A stretch of 64,000 bases of DNA from Cereibacter sphaeroides (GTDB lineage Bacteria > Pseudomonadota > Alphaproteobacteria > Rhodobacterales > Rhodobacteraceae), in assembly GCA_003243455.1 (NCBI GenBank), contig QFQS01000001.1:744001-808000 (forward strand), written 5' to 3'. The notes beneath the pieces are model-generated. The model did no database searches. It saw nothing but the letters and a program-made list of their open reading frames with translations, and was not told where the DNA came from. The translations under genes were made by a program, and so were the position numbers. Numbering within the stretch: position 1 is the first letter of the stretch; every line of letters starts with the position of its first letter. Positions 28,425-37,631 of the stretch are shown piece by piece.

Positions 28425-29371
28425 CGCGGCGCTGGTTCGGCCACGGTGCGCTCGGGCGTCATGTGGTGCGCCCTTTCCCTACGGAAGGACGCAATCGAAT
28501 AGAGGATGATCGAGGCCCAGATCAGTCCGAATGCCCATTTGTGCCAGATGGTGAAGGGCTCGCCGAAGACCACCACCGCGCACAGGAATTGCAGCGTCGG
28601 GTTCACGAACTGCACCAGTCCGACAGTCGCCATCGAGGCGCGCTGCGTGGCGTAGGCGAACAGGATCAGCGGCCCGCCGGTGATGATGCCCGAGGCCATC
28701 AGCAGCAGCGTGGTTTCCCAGCCATCTCCGGGGTTATGCCCGAAGAAGTGTCCTCCCGGACGCCCGCCTTCGCCCGCAAGCCCTGTCTGGACCAGGAAAA
28801 TCCACAGCAGGGCCAGCGGCGACAGCAGGATCACTTCGGCCGTGACCGAGGTGATCGGGTCAGCCGTCAACCGCTTCTTGATCAACCCGTAGATTCCGAA
28901 CGTTGTCGCCAGCGTCAGCGCGATCCATGGCGGCACCTGCAGCCCCCAGGTCAGCAGCCCGACCGCAACGGCCGCGACAACTGCCGCAACTGCCTGCAGG
29001 CCGTCCAGCTTTTCCCCAAAAAACATCATGCCGATCACCACCGCCACGATCGGGAAAATGTAGTAGCCAAGGCTCGCTTCAGTCGCGAGGCCGATCTGCA
29101 CCGACAGGATGAACAGGAACCAGTTGGTCGAGATCATCAGCGCGGCGATCAGCACCACCCGCACATCGCGCGACCGGATCAGTGACCAGACCGAATTCAG
29201 GCGACCTTTCATGGCAAGGATGATGGCGAAGAACACCGCCGACCAGACCGTGCGATGGCTCAGCACTTCCAGCGGAGGCACCTGTTCCAGCGCCTTGTAG
29301 TAGATCGGCGACAGGCCCCAGATGACTGCGGCGGCCAGCATGGCGAGAACGCCCTTCGATGCCTCGCTCAT
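28421..29371 (-). CDS. rarD: RarD-type EamA transporter
   Basis: 316 residues and about ten membrane spans. The RarD-like N-terminus (GVLAMLAAAVIWGLSPIYYK, LEVLSHRTVWSAVFFAI) and the segment WFLFILSVQIGLATEASLGY distinguish it from other EamA proteins. Likely a small-molecule exporter; substrate not known. A longer frame begins at 29431 but crosses the sodB terminator, so I use 29371. Confidence 0.88.
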   Translation of the reverse strand: MSEASKGVLAMLAAAVIWGLSPIYYKALEQVPPLEVLSHRTVWSAVFFAIILAMKGRLNSVWSLIRSRDVRVVLIAALMISTNWFLFILSVQIGLATEASLGYYIFPIVAVVIGMMFFGEKLDGLQAVAAVVAAVAVGLLTWGLQVPPWIALTLATTFGIYGLIKKRLTADPITSVTAEVILLSPLALLWIFLVQTGLAGEGGRPGGHFFGHNPGDGWETTLLLMASGIITGGPLILFAYATQRASMATVGLVQFVNPTLQFLCAVVVFGEPFTIWHKWAFGLIWASIILYSIASFRRERAHHMTPERTVAEPAPR

Positions 29372-29395
29372 CGCCCTGCCCCCAATGCCCCAAAT

Positions 29396-29426
29396 GAAAA
29401 CCGCCACCCGTTTGCTCGGACGGCGG
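29396..29426 (-). terminator. Terminator of sodB
   Basis: Read on the minus strand, CCGCC-gt-CCG-agcaaa-CGG-gt-GGCGG forms a two-part stem with a 2x2 internal loop and is followed by TTTTC. It begins about 39 bp after the sodB stop and separates sodB from rarD. Confidence 0.7.
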
Positions 29427-29464
29427 CACAAGGATTTGCAGATCGCTGCCGCTACGGCAAGCGG

Positions 29465-30067
29465 TCAGAGCTTTGCGGCAACCGCTTCCCAGTTGACCAG
29501 CTTGTCCAGGAAGTTGGTCAGGTAGCCAGGACGCTTGTTACGGAAGTCGATATAGTAGGAATGTTCCCACACGTCGCAGCCCAGAAGCGCCTTCTGGCCA
29601 AAGCACAGCGGGTTCACGCCGTTCTCGGTCTTGGTGATCTTCAGGCTGCCGTCCTTGTCCTTGACGAGCCATGCCCAGCCAGAGCCGAACTGGCCCGCAC
29701 CGGCGGCGCCGAAATCTTCCTTGAACTTGGCGACCGAGCCGAACGCGTCGGTCAGAGCCTTTTCCAGCGCACCGGGGATCTTCTTGTTGTCGCCGGGGGC
29801 CATCCATTTCCAGAACTCGGTGTGGTTCCAGTGCTGCGAGGCGTTGTTGAAGATGCCGTTCTGCGCGACGGCACCAGCCTGATAGGTGCCCTTCACGATG
29901 TCTTCGAGCGACTTCGATTCCCACTCGGTGCCGGCGATCAGCTTGTTGCCGTTGTCGACATAGGCCTTGTGGTGGATGTCGTGGTGGAACTCCAGCGTCT
30001 CTTTCGACATGCCGAGCGATGCCAGCGCATCATGGGCATAGGGAAGGTCGGGAAGGGTGAAAGCCAT
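29465..30067 (-). CDS. sodB: Superoxide dismutase, Fe/Mn family (probably Fe type)
   Basis: 200 residues. The metal ligands are His28, His82 (QHWNHTEFW), Asp165 and His169 (DVWEHSYY), in the standard SOD spacing. QHWNHTEFW has Gln in the position typical of iron enzymes, so Fe is likely, though cambialistic use is possible. Cytoplasmic, with no signal peptide. AAAGGA precedes the start and a terminator follows. It lies next to the sarcosine oxidase operon, whose enzyme makes hydrogen peroxide; this is neighbourhood, not proof of a link. Confidence 0.95.
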   Translation of the reverse strand: MAFTLPDLPYAHDALASLGMSKETLEFHHDIHHKAYVDNGNKLIAGTEWESKSLEDIVKGTYQAGAVAQNGIFNNASQHWNHTEFWKWMAPGDNKKIPGALEKALTDAFGSVAKFKEDFGAAGAGQFGSGWAWLVKDKDGSLKITKTENGVNPLCFGQKALLGCDVWEHSYYIDFRNKRPGYLTNFLDKLVNWEAVAAKL

Positions 30068-30157
30068 CTGACTGTCCTTTCAAGGCTGTTTGGTCTGGCG
30101 TGACTAAGGTCTGCCGCAAGTACAAGGTCAAGGGGCTAGCTTAAGTTCCCCCTGAAA

Positions 30158-30715
30158 TCAGTCGAGCTGAAGCTCGCTGCCCGGCTGCGCGGAATGCGTG
30201 AGCAAGCCCATGACATAGGCCGCGACCGAGCGGAAGGCGACAAGGGTATAGCCCGCGTCGTCGCGCCAGAAGGCGCAGGCGACCTGGGCCAGCCTCGTGC
30301 GACGCAACTCACCCTCGGCAAGCGAGGAGTGATCGACGGGCGACAGCTTCATGAGCACCTGATCGGCCTTTGGCCCTTCGATGCGAAAGACGCAGCGGGC
30401 GTCGGAGACGTTTACGGCCAGGAAATGCTTGCCTGCCAATGCCTTGTTCAGCGCCTCGATTGCCGCATCGACTTCCGCATAGGGCAGCACGATCAGCCAT
30501 TCATCGGGCGACATCCAGCCGATCGACCGGTCGCCCTTCGTGGCGATGCGCCGGACCTCGGGCATCGGCAAGCCGACGACCTTTTTGACGGCAACAGCCA
30601 GACCGGGCAGGTCGGGCTTCGCGCGCAGGGTGATCATGCCCAGGGGACCTATCTCTTGCACCTGCGCAAAGCCATCGAAGGTCGTGTTGCCAAGGGCGGA
30701 GCGGGGTTCAGACAT
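30158..30715 (-). CDS. soxG: Sarcosine oxidase gamma subunit
   Basis: 185 residues. GRSxGWMSPDEWLIVLP-like block (RSIGWMSPDEWLIVLPY) and the C-terminal FWRDDAGYTLVAFRSVAAYV match SoxG, a GcvT-fold subunit of heterotetrameric sarcosine oxidase. The start at 30715 has GGAG about 7 nt upstream and overlaps soxA by 8 nt. Last gene of soxBDAG. Confidence 0.93.
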   Translation of the reverse strand: MSEPRSALGNTTFDGFAQVQEIGPLGMITLRAKPDLPGLAVAVKKVVGLPMPEVRRIATKGDRSIGWMSPDEWLIVLPYAEVDAAIEALNKALAGKHFLAVNVSDARCVFRIEGPKADQVLMKLSPVDHSSLAEGELRRTRLAQVACAFWRDDAGYTLVAFRSVAAYVMGLLTHSAQPGSELQLD

Positions 30716-33700
30716 TCTGTTTCTCCCCATCCTTGTCATAGAAGACCGGATCGACGATCCGCGCGGTCACTACGCCACCGCCCATCTTGGGGAAATCCAG
30801 CGTCTCGCCCATGCGTTCCGGCCCATGACGGACCAGACCCATGGCGATGCCGCGGCCAAGCGTCGGCGAGAAGTAGGTCGAGGTGATGCGGCCCTGCACA
30901 TTGCGCTGGCCGTTGGCGTTGTTGCCTTCGGCGACGGCATAAGCTCCATCGGGAATGACCGAACCATCGGTGCTTTCCAGACCCACCAGACGCCAGCGGT
31001 CCGGGCTTGCAAGGAAGGCTCGTTCCTGGCCGCGTTTGCCAAGATAGTCGGTTTTCTTCTTTGAAATCGCCCAGTTGAGGCCAAGATCCTGCGGGATCAC
31101 TGTGCCATCCGTCTCATCCCCGATCATGATGAAACCCTTTTCGGCGCGCAGGACGTGCAGCGCCTCGGTGCCATAGGGCATCACGCCCAGCCCATCGCCC
31201 TCGCGCAGACAGGCATCCCAGAAGGCCGCGCCATGGCTTGCCGGAACGGCGATCTCGTAGCTGAGTTCGCCCGAAAAGCTGATGCGATAGACCCGCACCG
31301 GGAAACCGGCGAGCGTGCCGTCGACCCATTGCATGAAAGGCAGCGCCTCTTTCGAGACGTCCATGCCGCCGAGATTCAGCAGCAATTCCCGGGCCTTGGG
31401 GCCGACAACGGCGACCTGGGCATATTCCTCGGTCAGGTTGGCGGTATAGACCTGCCAATCCCACCATTCGCATTGCAGCCAGTCTTCCATATGGGCGTGG
31501 ATGCGATCCGCGCCGCCCGTGGTGGTGTGGCAGAGGAAGGTTTCCTCGTCGATCCGCGCGACAACGCCGTCGTCCATCAGGAAGCCGGATTCACTGCACA
31601 TCAGCCCGTAACGGCATTTGCCGACTGCCAAATTCGACATGACGCCGGTGTAGAGCATGTCGAGGAACTTGCCCGCATCGGGGCCTTTGACAAGGATCTT
31701 GCCAAGGGTCGAGGCGTCCAGCAGCCCGACGTTCTGGCGGACGTTCAGGATTTCGCGGTGGACCGCCTGTTCGTGGGTCTCGCCAGCCTTCGGGAAGCAG
31801 TAGGGACGGCGCCAGAGCCCCACGGGTTCGAAGTAAGCGTTTGATTTCTCGTGCCATTCGTGGATCGGTGAACGGCGAAGCGGCTGGAATATTTCGCCGC
31901 GCGCCTCGCCCGCGAGGGCGCCGATGGTGACGGGCGTGTAGGGAGGGCGGAAGGTTGTGGTGCCGACCTGGGGGATTTCCTCACCCAAAGAATTAGCAAG
32001 AACGGCAAGGCCGTTGATATTGCTTAGCTTACCCTGATCCGTCGCCATCCCGAGCGTTGTGTAGCGCTTGGTATGCTCGACACTCTCGTAGCCCTCACGG
32101 GCGGCGAGTTGGACGTCCGAAACCTTCACGTCGTTCTGGTAGTCGAGCCACATCTTGGAACGCAAACCGGGGTGCGCCCCCTGCGGCATCATCCATATGG
32201 CTTCGGTATGGCTTTGGTATGGATTCGATACAGACAGTTTGGCGGATTTCTTTGCCTTCTTGCCCGCTGCCGTCACTGCCGCCACACCAGCCGCCTGCGC
32301 GTCGGCCAAAAGGTCCGCATCGTCCAGCGCGCCATTGGCGGCGCCTGCCGCGATCACCATGGCAGAACCGTCATGGGTGATCGGCGGGCGCGCCGGGTCG
32401 GGGCGGAAGCAGGCATGCGTCGCATCCCAGGTGAGCTTGCCGCCGCAATGGCTCCACAGGTGGACGACCGGCGACCAGCCGCCCGACATGGCGACGGCAT
32501 CGCAGGCGATCTCTTCCAGCATCGAACCTTCGCCTGCCTGCAGGCAGATCTCGACGCCGGTCACGCGCGCGGTCCCCTTGACTTTGGCGATCGCCCTGCC
32601 CGTCTCGATCCGAATGCCAGCCGCACGGGCCACCGCAGGCAAGGGGCCATCGGCGATGATGCGGGCGTCGAGGATTGCCACGACCTGCATACCGGCGCGG
32701 TGCAGCACCAATGCCGTGCGATAGGCGTCGTCGTTGTTGGTGACAACGACCGTGCGATCACCGGGAGAGACGCCGTAATTCACCAGATAGTCGCGCACCG
32801 CCGAGGCGAGCATCACGCCGGGAATGTCGTTGCCCGCAAAGGCCAGCGGACGCTCGATGGCGCCGGTCGCGGTCAGGACACGGCCCGCGCGGATGCGCCA
32901 CAGCCGGTGTCTGGGCCGGCCATCGCCGGGCGTGTGGTCGGCGACCCGTTCGTCCACGAGGACATAGCCGTGGTCATAGACACCCGCCGCCATGGCGCGG
33001 AGGCGGAGCGTGACGTTCGGCATCGCGGCGAGCGACGCAACGGTTTCGTCGGCCCAGTCCTGTGCCGGTTTGCCGTCGATCTCCAGCCCATCGACAGGCG
33101 CACGACCGCCCCAATGCGGTTGCTGCTCGACCAGCCAGACCTTCAGGCCCGCCTGCGCCGCGATCAGCGCTGATTGCAGCCCGGCGATACCACCGCCGAC
33201 GACCAGCAGGTCGCAGAAAGCATAGGCCTGTTCATAGCGGTCCGCGTCGCGGTCCTTCGGCGCTTTGCCCAAACCCGCCGATTGCCGGATGATCGGCTCG
33301 AACACATGCTTCCAGAAGGCGCGCGGATGGATGAAGGTCTTGTAATAGAACCCGGCGGGCAGGAAGCGGCTGGCGTAGTTGTTCAGCACGCCCACGTCGA
33401 ATTCCAGGCTCGGCCAGTGGTTCTGGCTGGCGGAAACCAGCCCGTCGAACAGCTCGGTCGTCGTCGCGCGCTGGTTCGGCTCCAGCCGACCGCCTTGCCC
33501 CAGGTTCACGAGCGCGTTCGGTTCTTCGGGGCCCGAGGCCACGATGCCGCGCGGGCGGTGATACTTGAAACTGCGCCCGACCAGCATCTGGTCGTTGGCC
33601 AGCAGCGCCGAGGCGAGCGTATCGCCGGCATAACCGGTCATGCGTTTGCCGTTGAAGGTGAATTCATGGCTGGCCGAGCGGTCGATCAGCCGCCCGCCAC

Positions 33701-33719
33701 GGGCGAGACGCGTGCTCAT
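30708..33719 (-). CDS. soxA: Sarcosine oxidase alpha subunit
   Basis: 1003 residues, the usual SoxA size. An N-terminal 2Fe-2S-ferredoxin-like fold (SHEFTFNGKRMTGYAGDTLA), an NAD-binding Rossmann region (LLVVGGGIAGLQSALIAAQA at about 173), and a C-terminal GcvT-like folate-binding half (NVRQNVGLLDASTLGKILVK; VRVYRISFSGELSYEI). It oxidises sarcosine to glycine and passes the methyl carbon to tetrahydrofolate, forming hydrogen peroxide. The frame is open upstream to 34193, through repeats and antisense to soxD; MSTRLARGGRLIDR at 33719 is the true start. Confidence 0.97.
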   Translation of the reverse strand: MSTRLARGGRLIDRSASHEFTFNGKRMTGYAGDTLASALLANDQMLVGRSFKYHRPRGIVASGPEEPNALVNLGQGGRLEPNQRATTTELFDGLVSASQNHWPSLEFDVGVLNNYASRFLPAGFYYKTFIHPRAFWKHVFEPIIRQSAGLGKAPKDRDADRYEQAYAFCDLLVVGGGIAGLQSALIAAQAGLKVWLVEQQPHWGGRAPVDGLEIDGKPAQDWADETVASLAAMPNVTLRLRAMAAGVYDHGYVLVDERVADHTPGDGRPRHRLWRIRAGRVLTATGAIERPLAFAGNDIPGVMLASAVRDYLVNYGVSPGDRTVVVTNNDDAYRTALVLHRAGMQVVAILDARIIADGPLPAVARAAGIRIETGRAIAKVKGTARVTGVEICLQAGEGSMLEEIACDAVAMSGGWSPVVHLWSHCGGKLTWDATHACFRPDPARPPITHDGSAMVIAAGAANGALDDADLLADAQAAGVAAVTAAGKKAKKSAKLSVSNPYQSHTEAIWMMPQGAHPGLRSKMWLDYQNDVKVSDVQLAAREGYESVEHTKRYTTLGMATDQGKLSNINGLAVLANSLGEEIPQVGTTTFRPPYTPVTIGALAGEARGEIFQPLRRSPIHEWHEKSNAYFEPVGLWRRPYCFPKAGETHEQAVHREILNVRQNVGLLDASTLGKILVKGPDAGKFLDMLYTGVMSNLAVGKCRYGLMCSESGFLMDDGVVARIDEETFLCHTTTGGADRIHAHMEDWLQCEWWDWQVYTANLTEEYAQVAVVGPKARELLLNLGGMDVSKEALPFMQWVDGTLAGFPVRVYRISFSGELSYEIAVPASHGAAFWDACLREGDGLGVMPYGTEALHVLRAEKGFIMIGDETDGTVIPQDLGLNWAISKKKTDYLGKRGQERAFLASPDRWRLVGLESTDGSVIPDGAYAVAEGNNANGQRNVQGRITSTYFSPTLGRGIAMGLVRHGPERMGETLDFPKMGGGVVTARIVDPVFYDKDGEKQNV

Positions 33720-33743
33720 GATGCGGACCTCGGGATGATGATG

Positions 33744-33964
33744 GTGCCCCCCCACCCCGGCCCTCCCCCACAGGGGGGGAGGGAGGCGCTTGCTGTTGAG
33801 GGTTGCGCTTGCGGCAACCGGGCGGAAGTGCCCCCCCACCCATCCTCCCCCACAAGGGGGGAGGAGCCGTCCCGCACGACCGATGTCAACCAGTTGCCAT
33901 AGGTGCGGTCTTCGGCAGGATGCGCCTCCCTCCCCCCTTGTGGGGGAGGGATGGGGTGGGGGGG
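33744..33964. repeat. Three C/G-rich palindromic units in the soxD-soxA gap
   Basis: Units at 33744-33787 and 33828-33866 are direct (GTGCCCCCCCACCC, then CTCCCCCACA followed by GGGGGAGG) and a third at 33925-33964 is inverted (CCCCTTGTGGGGGAGGG, then TGGGGTGGGG). Each can fold as CTCCCCC-aca-GGGGG-type hairpins. They fill most of the 253-bp gap between soxD and soxA, inside the operon. Similar units are scattered in other alphaproteobacterial genomes as non-coding repeats. No gene is seen in the gap. Confidence 0.8.
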
Positions 33965-33972
33965 AAAGCGTC

Positions 33973-34296
33973 TCATACGTTCGGCTCCCAGCCCGGCCGG
34001 CGGGCTTTGATGGCGTCGATAATCTGCGGTGGAGGCTCGGGCACCTGCGCGGGGTAGGTTCCGAAAACCTCCAGCGTCGCGGTGTCGCGGGCCGCCAGGA
34101 ACCACTTGCCGCAGCCGTAGGCATGGCGCCAGCGTTCGAAATGCACGCCCTTGGGGTTCTTGCGCGCGAACATGTAGGATTCGAAATCGTCATCCGACGA
34201 TCCGGGGCCGAAGCGCTTCAGATGCGCCTCGTAACCGGGGGAGAGTTCGGTTTCCTCGGCCATCACGCCGCAGTAGGGGCATTCGAGGGTCAGCAT
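33973..34296 (-). CDS. soxD: Sarcosine oxidase delta subunit
   Basis: 107 residues. The zinc-binding N-terminus LECPYCGVMAEETELSP, the histidine in LKRFGP-preceding AHLK, and FERWRHAYGCGKWFLAARDT identify SoxD, the small zinc subunit of the heterotetramer. It lies 82 bp after soxB and 253 bp before soxA, with repeats in both gaps. Confidence 0.95.
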   Translation of the reverse strand: MLTLECPYCGVMAEETELSPGYEAHLKRFGPGSSDDDFESYMFARKNPKGVHFERWRHAYGCGKWFLAARDTATLEVFGTYPAQVPEPPPQIIDAIKARRPGWEPNV

Positions 34297-34322
34297 GGGC
34301 TTTGTCCGGTCTGGCGGAGAAG

Positions 34323-34371
34323 CCGGGGGCGCTGCCCCCGGACCCCCGGGATATTTGTGAACAGAAGATGG
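34323..34371 (+). repeat. GC palindrome repeat, family 2, copy 1 (soxB-soxD gap)
   Basis: CCGGGGGC-GCT-GCCCCCGG is a perfect hairpin, followed by ACCCCCGGG and the tail GATATTTGTGAACAGAAGA. The same tail, on the other strand, occurs at 63025-63076 beside the second hairpin of this family. It occupies most of the 82 bp between soxB and soxD. Such elements are widespread between genes in Rhodobacteraceae. Confidence 0.8.
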
Positions 34372-34378
34372 CCAGTCA

Positions 34379-35626
34379 TCAGTGTGCCACCCCGGCGGCC
34401 ACTGACTCGTCGATGAACCGGCCCTCGCGGAAGCGTTCGATGCCGAATTCGGCGGCGAGCGGGCCGGGTTCGCCCTTGGCCATCAGTTCGGCCATGGCCC
34501 AGCCGGAACCGGGAATGGCCTTGAAGCCGCCGGTGCCCCAGCCGCAGTTGATGAAGCAGTTGCCGAGGGGTGTCTTCGAGATCAGCGGCGAGCGGTCGCC
34601 GGTCATGTCGACGATACCGCCCCATTGCCGCAGCATCTTGAGGCGCGAGATCATGGGGAAGGTCTCGACCAGCGCGCGGAGCGTTTCCTCGATGTGGTGG
34701 AACGAGCCGCGCTGGGTGAAGTTGTTGAAGCCGTCGGTGCCGCCGCCGATCACCATCTCGCCCTTGTCGGATTGCGACATGTAGCCGTGGACGGTGTTGG
34801 CCATCACGACCACGTCCATGCAGGGCTTGATCGGTTCGGAGACGAGCGCCTGAAGCGCCACCGCCTCGATCGGCAGGCGGAAACCGGCCATGTCGGCGAC
34901 CTGGCCCGAATGGCCGGCGACGACGATGCCGAGCTTTTTCGTGCCGATGAAGCCTCTGGTGGTCTCGACCCCCGTCACCTTGCCATCGGCCTGGCGAACG
35001 CCGGTGACTTCGCATTGCTGGATGATGTCCATGCCCATGGCCGAGCAGGCGCGGGCATAGCCCCAGGCGACCGCGTCATGCCGGGCGGTGCCGCCGCGCG
35101 CCTGGTAGAGCGCGCCGAGGATCGGATAGCGCGGGCCGTCGATATTGATGATCGGCACCAGTTCCTTGACGCGGGCGGGGGCGATCCACTCGGTCTCGAT
35201 CCCCTGCAGCATGTTGGCATGGACCGTGCGCAGGTAGCCGCGGACCTCATGATGGGTCTGGGCCAGCATCAGGAGGCCGCGCGGGGAGAACATGACGTTG
35301 TAGTTCAGGTCCTGGCTCAGCGTCTCATACAGGCTGCGGGCTTTCTCATAGATCGCGGCGGAGGGGTCTTGCAGGTAGTTCGAGCGGATGATGGTGGTGT
35401 TGCGGCCCGTGTTGCCGCCGCCGAGCCAGCCCTTTTCGATGATCGCGACATTGGTGATGCCGAAATTCCGGCCGAGGTAATAGGCGGTGGCGAGTCCGTG
35501 GCCGCCAGCGCCGACGATCACGACATCGTAGGAAGATTTGGGCGTCGCCTTTGCCCAGGCGCGGCTCCACCCCTGGTGGTTGTTCAAAGCCTCGCGGGCG
35601 ATGGCGAATACGGAATAGCGTGTCAT
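34379..35626 (-). CDS. soxB: Sarcosine oxidase beta subunit
   Basis: 415 residues of the DAO flavoprotein family. The N-terminal FAD-binding motif is VVIVGAGGHGLATAYYLGRN at about 34-53. The LGGGNTGRNTTIIRSNY segment contains the region used for covalent FMN attachment nearby, and the C-terminal NCFINCGWGTGGFKAIPGSG is family-typical. It carries the sarcosine-oxidising site. The frame is open upstream to 36439 but that part is antisense to ccmI; MTRYSVFAIAREALNNHQGW fixes the start. First gene of soxBDAG; divergent from ccmI with a 203-bp shared promoter region. Confidence 0.96.
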   Translation of the reverse strand: MTRYSVFAIAREALNNHQGWSRAWAKATPKSSYDVVIVGAGGHGLATAYYLGRNFGITNVAIIEKGWLGGGNTGRNTTIIRSNYLQDPSAAIYEKARSLYETLSQDLNYNVMFSPRGLLMLAQTHHEVRGYLRTVHANMLQGIETEWIAPARVKELVPIINIDGPRYPILGALYQARGGTARHDAVAWGYARACSAMGMDIIQQCEVTGVRQADGKVTGVETTRGFIGTKKLGIVVAGHSGQVADMAGFRLPIEAVALQALVSEPIKPCMDVVVMANTVHGYMSQSDKGEMVIGGGTDGFNNFTQRGSFHHIEETLRALVETFPMISRLKMLRQWGGIVDMTGDRSPLISKTPLGNCFINCGWGTGGFKAIPGSGWAMAELMAKGEPGPLAAEFGIERFREGRFIDESVAAGVAH

Positions 35627-35829
35627 CGTGGGCTGGGCTTTCCCTGCAGGCTGGGCGGCTGCCCTGTCATGGAACGCTCGCGCGTTTGGCCCGCCACCGC
35701 AAGCGGCACTCTCGGGAAATTTACGACATGGGCCTGCGACAGAAAGTCGGACCAGGCCGGTAACGCTTTTTGCGGCTTTTGCCGGGCGGCCCCAGGCATT
35801 ACATGAGGGCGCGAAGGAACGGGGGCGGC

Positions 35830-37053
35830 ATGGCATTCTGGATCGCGGCGGTGGCAATCGGTTTGGCGGTGACGGCGTTGTTGCTGTCGGCGCTCTTGCG
35901 GCCGCGTGGCGGGATGGAACCCGCAGCGGCCTATGACCTGCGGCTGTATCGCGAACAGTTGCGCGAGGTGGATCACGATCTGGCGCGCGGGCTGATTGCG
36001 GCGGGCGATGCCGACCGGCTGCGCACCGAGGTTTCGCGCCGCGTGCTGGAGGCGGACCGCGCGTTGAACGCAGCGGTGCATCCGGGGGCGGCGCCCCGGC
36101 AGGCGACGCTGGCCATCGCGGGCTTTGTCGTGGTGGTGATGATAGGGGCGGTCCTGGGTTATTTGCGGATGGGCGCGCCGAGCTATCCCGACATGCCACG
36201 TGCCGACCGCATTGCGCTGGCAGACGAGATTTACAAGGCGCGCCCCACGCAGGCCGCGTTAGAGGCCGCGGCGGCGTCCAACCCCACACGCACCGATGTC
36301 GATCCATCGTTCCTGGAACTGATGGACAAGCTGCGCGCGGCGCTGAAGGACCGCCCCGACGACCAGCGGGGGCATGGGCTTTTGGCGCGGAACGAGGCGG
36401 CGCTGGGGAATTACCGGGCCGCCGCCACGGCGCAGGCACAGCTGATCGCGCTGAAAGGCGATGGCGCTACGGCGAATGATCATGCCGCCCTTGGGGAATA
36501 CCTTGTTCTGGCTGCGGGCGGTTTCGTCTCGATCGAGGCGGAGGCGGAACTGACCCGTGCGCTGGAGATGGACCCGGCAAACGGGCTGGCCAGCTATTAT
36601 GCCGGGCTGATGTTCGCGCAGGTGGCGCGGCCCGACCGGGCCTTCACGCTGTGGGCCTCGCTGTTGCAGCGGTCGGGGCCGGATGATCCCTGGGTTCCGG
36701 CGCTGCGCGCGCAGTTGCCGGGGGTGGCAGAACAGGCGGGCGAAATGCGCTATGTCCTGCCGCCGCTTGCCGTGCCGGGGCCAAGCGCCGAGGATATCGA
36801 GGCGGCGGCGGGGTTGAGCGATGCCGAACGGCAGGAGATGGCGCGCGGCATGGTCGAGCGGCTGAACCAGCGGCTGGCAACCGAGGGCGGCAGCGCGCAG
36901 GAATGGGCGCGGCTGATCGGCGCCTATGGCGTGCTGGGAGAGACGGACAAGGCGCGCCAGATCTGGTCCGAGGCGCAGCAGCGGTTTGCAAGCCAGCCGG
37001 GCGATATGGAGACGCTGCGCGCAGCGGCTGTCACGGCGGGGGTGGCGGAGTGA
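35830..37053 (+). CDS. ccmI: Cytochrome c biogenesis protein CcmI
   Basis: 407 residues. Two N-terminal membrane spans (MAFWIAAVAIGLAVTALLLS and LAIAGFVVVVMIGAVLGYL at about 96-114) flank a cytoplasmic loop with LRLYREQLREVDHDLARGLI, and a periplasmic TPR region follows. CcmI chaperones apocytochrome c to the haem ligase. Other ccm genes (ccmABCDG) lie 23 kb away, and ccmE, ccmF and ccmH are outside the window. It overlaps ruvX by 4 nt. Confidence 0.93.
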   Translation: MAFWIAAVAIGLAVTALLLSALLRPRGGMEPAAAYDLRLYREQLREVDHDLARGLIAAGDADRLRTEVSRRVLEADRALNAAVHPGAAPRQATLAIAGFVVVVMIGAVLGYLRMGAPSYPDMPRADRIALADEIYKARPTQAALEAAAASNPTRTDVDPSFLELMDKLRAALKDRPDDQRGHGLLARNEAALGNYRAAATAQAQLIALKGDGATANDHAALGEYLVLAAGGFVSIEAEAELTRALEMDPANGLASYYAGLMFAQVARPDRAFTLWASLLQRSGPDDPWVPALRAQLPGVAEQAGEMRYVLPPLAVPGPSAEDIEAAAGLSDAERQEMARGMVERLNQRLATEGGSAQEWARLIGAYGVLGETDKARQIWSEAQQRFASQPGDMETLRAAAVTAGVAE

Positions 37054-37532
37054 GCGTGATCGAGGACGTCGCAGAGTTTGCCGCCACCCTTCCAGCCACG
37101 GGCGCCATCGCCGGGCTCGACCTTGGCGAAAAGACCATCGGCGTGGCGGTGTCGGACGCGTTCCGCCGGGTGGCAACGCCGCTGCTGACGATCCGGCGCA
37201 GCAAGTTCACCGCCGATGCGGATGAGCTGATGCGCGTTGTCTCAACGCGGGGCATCGCAGGGCTTGTGCTGGGGATGCCGCTGAACATGGACGGCAGCGA
37301 GGGGCCGCGCGCGCAATCCACCCGCGCCTTTGCCCGCAACCTTGGCCGCATTACCCCCCTGCCCGTCACCTTCTGGGATGAGCGGCTCAGCACCGTGGCG
37401 GCGGAGCGGGCATTGCTGGAAGCCGACACTTCGCGCAGGCGCCGCTCTGAAGTCATCGACCATGTTGCTGCCGGTTACATCCTGCAGGGCGTGCTTGACC
37501 GTCTGGGCTATCTGGGTCGCGACGGCGGCTGA
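37050..37532 (+). CDS. ruvX: Holliday junction resolvase-like RuvX (YqgF)
   Basis: 160 residues; GTG start overlapping the ccmI stop (GTGA). RNase H-like fold with IAGLDLGEKTIGVAVSD, GLVLGMPLNMDGSEGPRAQS, FWDERLSTVAAERAL and the C-terminal EVIDHVAAGYILQGVLDRL; the acidic residues D24, E107-type and D138-type are present by pattern. YqgF acts in 16S rRNA 5'-end processing or recombination. A second, decayed copy of its C-terminal third lies at 38861-39007. Confidence 0.95.
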   Translation: MSVIEDVAEFAATLPATGAIAGLDLGEKTIGVAVSDAFRRVATPLLTIRRSKFTADADELMRVVSTRGIAGLVLGMPLNMDGSEGPRAQSTRAFARNLGRITPLPVTFWDERLSTVAAERALLEADTSRRRRSEVIDHVAAGYILQGVLDRLGYLGRDGG

Positions 37533-37631
37533 GCGCGTCACGCCGAAAACACTGTCGAGAATCATGCCACCACCCTAGCGTGCTGACCTTGGGTCAACGT
37601 GACCGGCGCATTACGCCGGGTGGAGGGCAAA

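Noticed and set aside
32196..32228. Three near-tandem 11-bp units (TATGGnTTyGG) in soxA
   Set aside because: They encode an ordinary stretch of SoxA (NPYQSHTEAIWM) and probably reflect codon chance or slippage of no clear effect.
33744..33964. Possible CRISPR-like array of GC-rich units
   Set aside because: Only three units, one inverted, with unequal spacing and no regular spacers or cas genes.
33720..34193. N-terminal extension of soxA
   Set aside because: The extended frame runs through repeats and soxD antisense; SoxA homologues start at the MSTRLARGGRLIDR position.
35627..36439. N-terminal extension of soxB
   Set aside because: It is antisense to the 5' part of ccmI and Pro/Arg-rich. 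The FAD-binding N-terminus begins at 35626.
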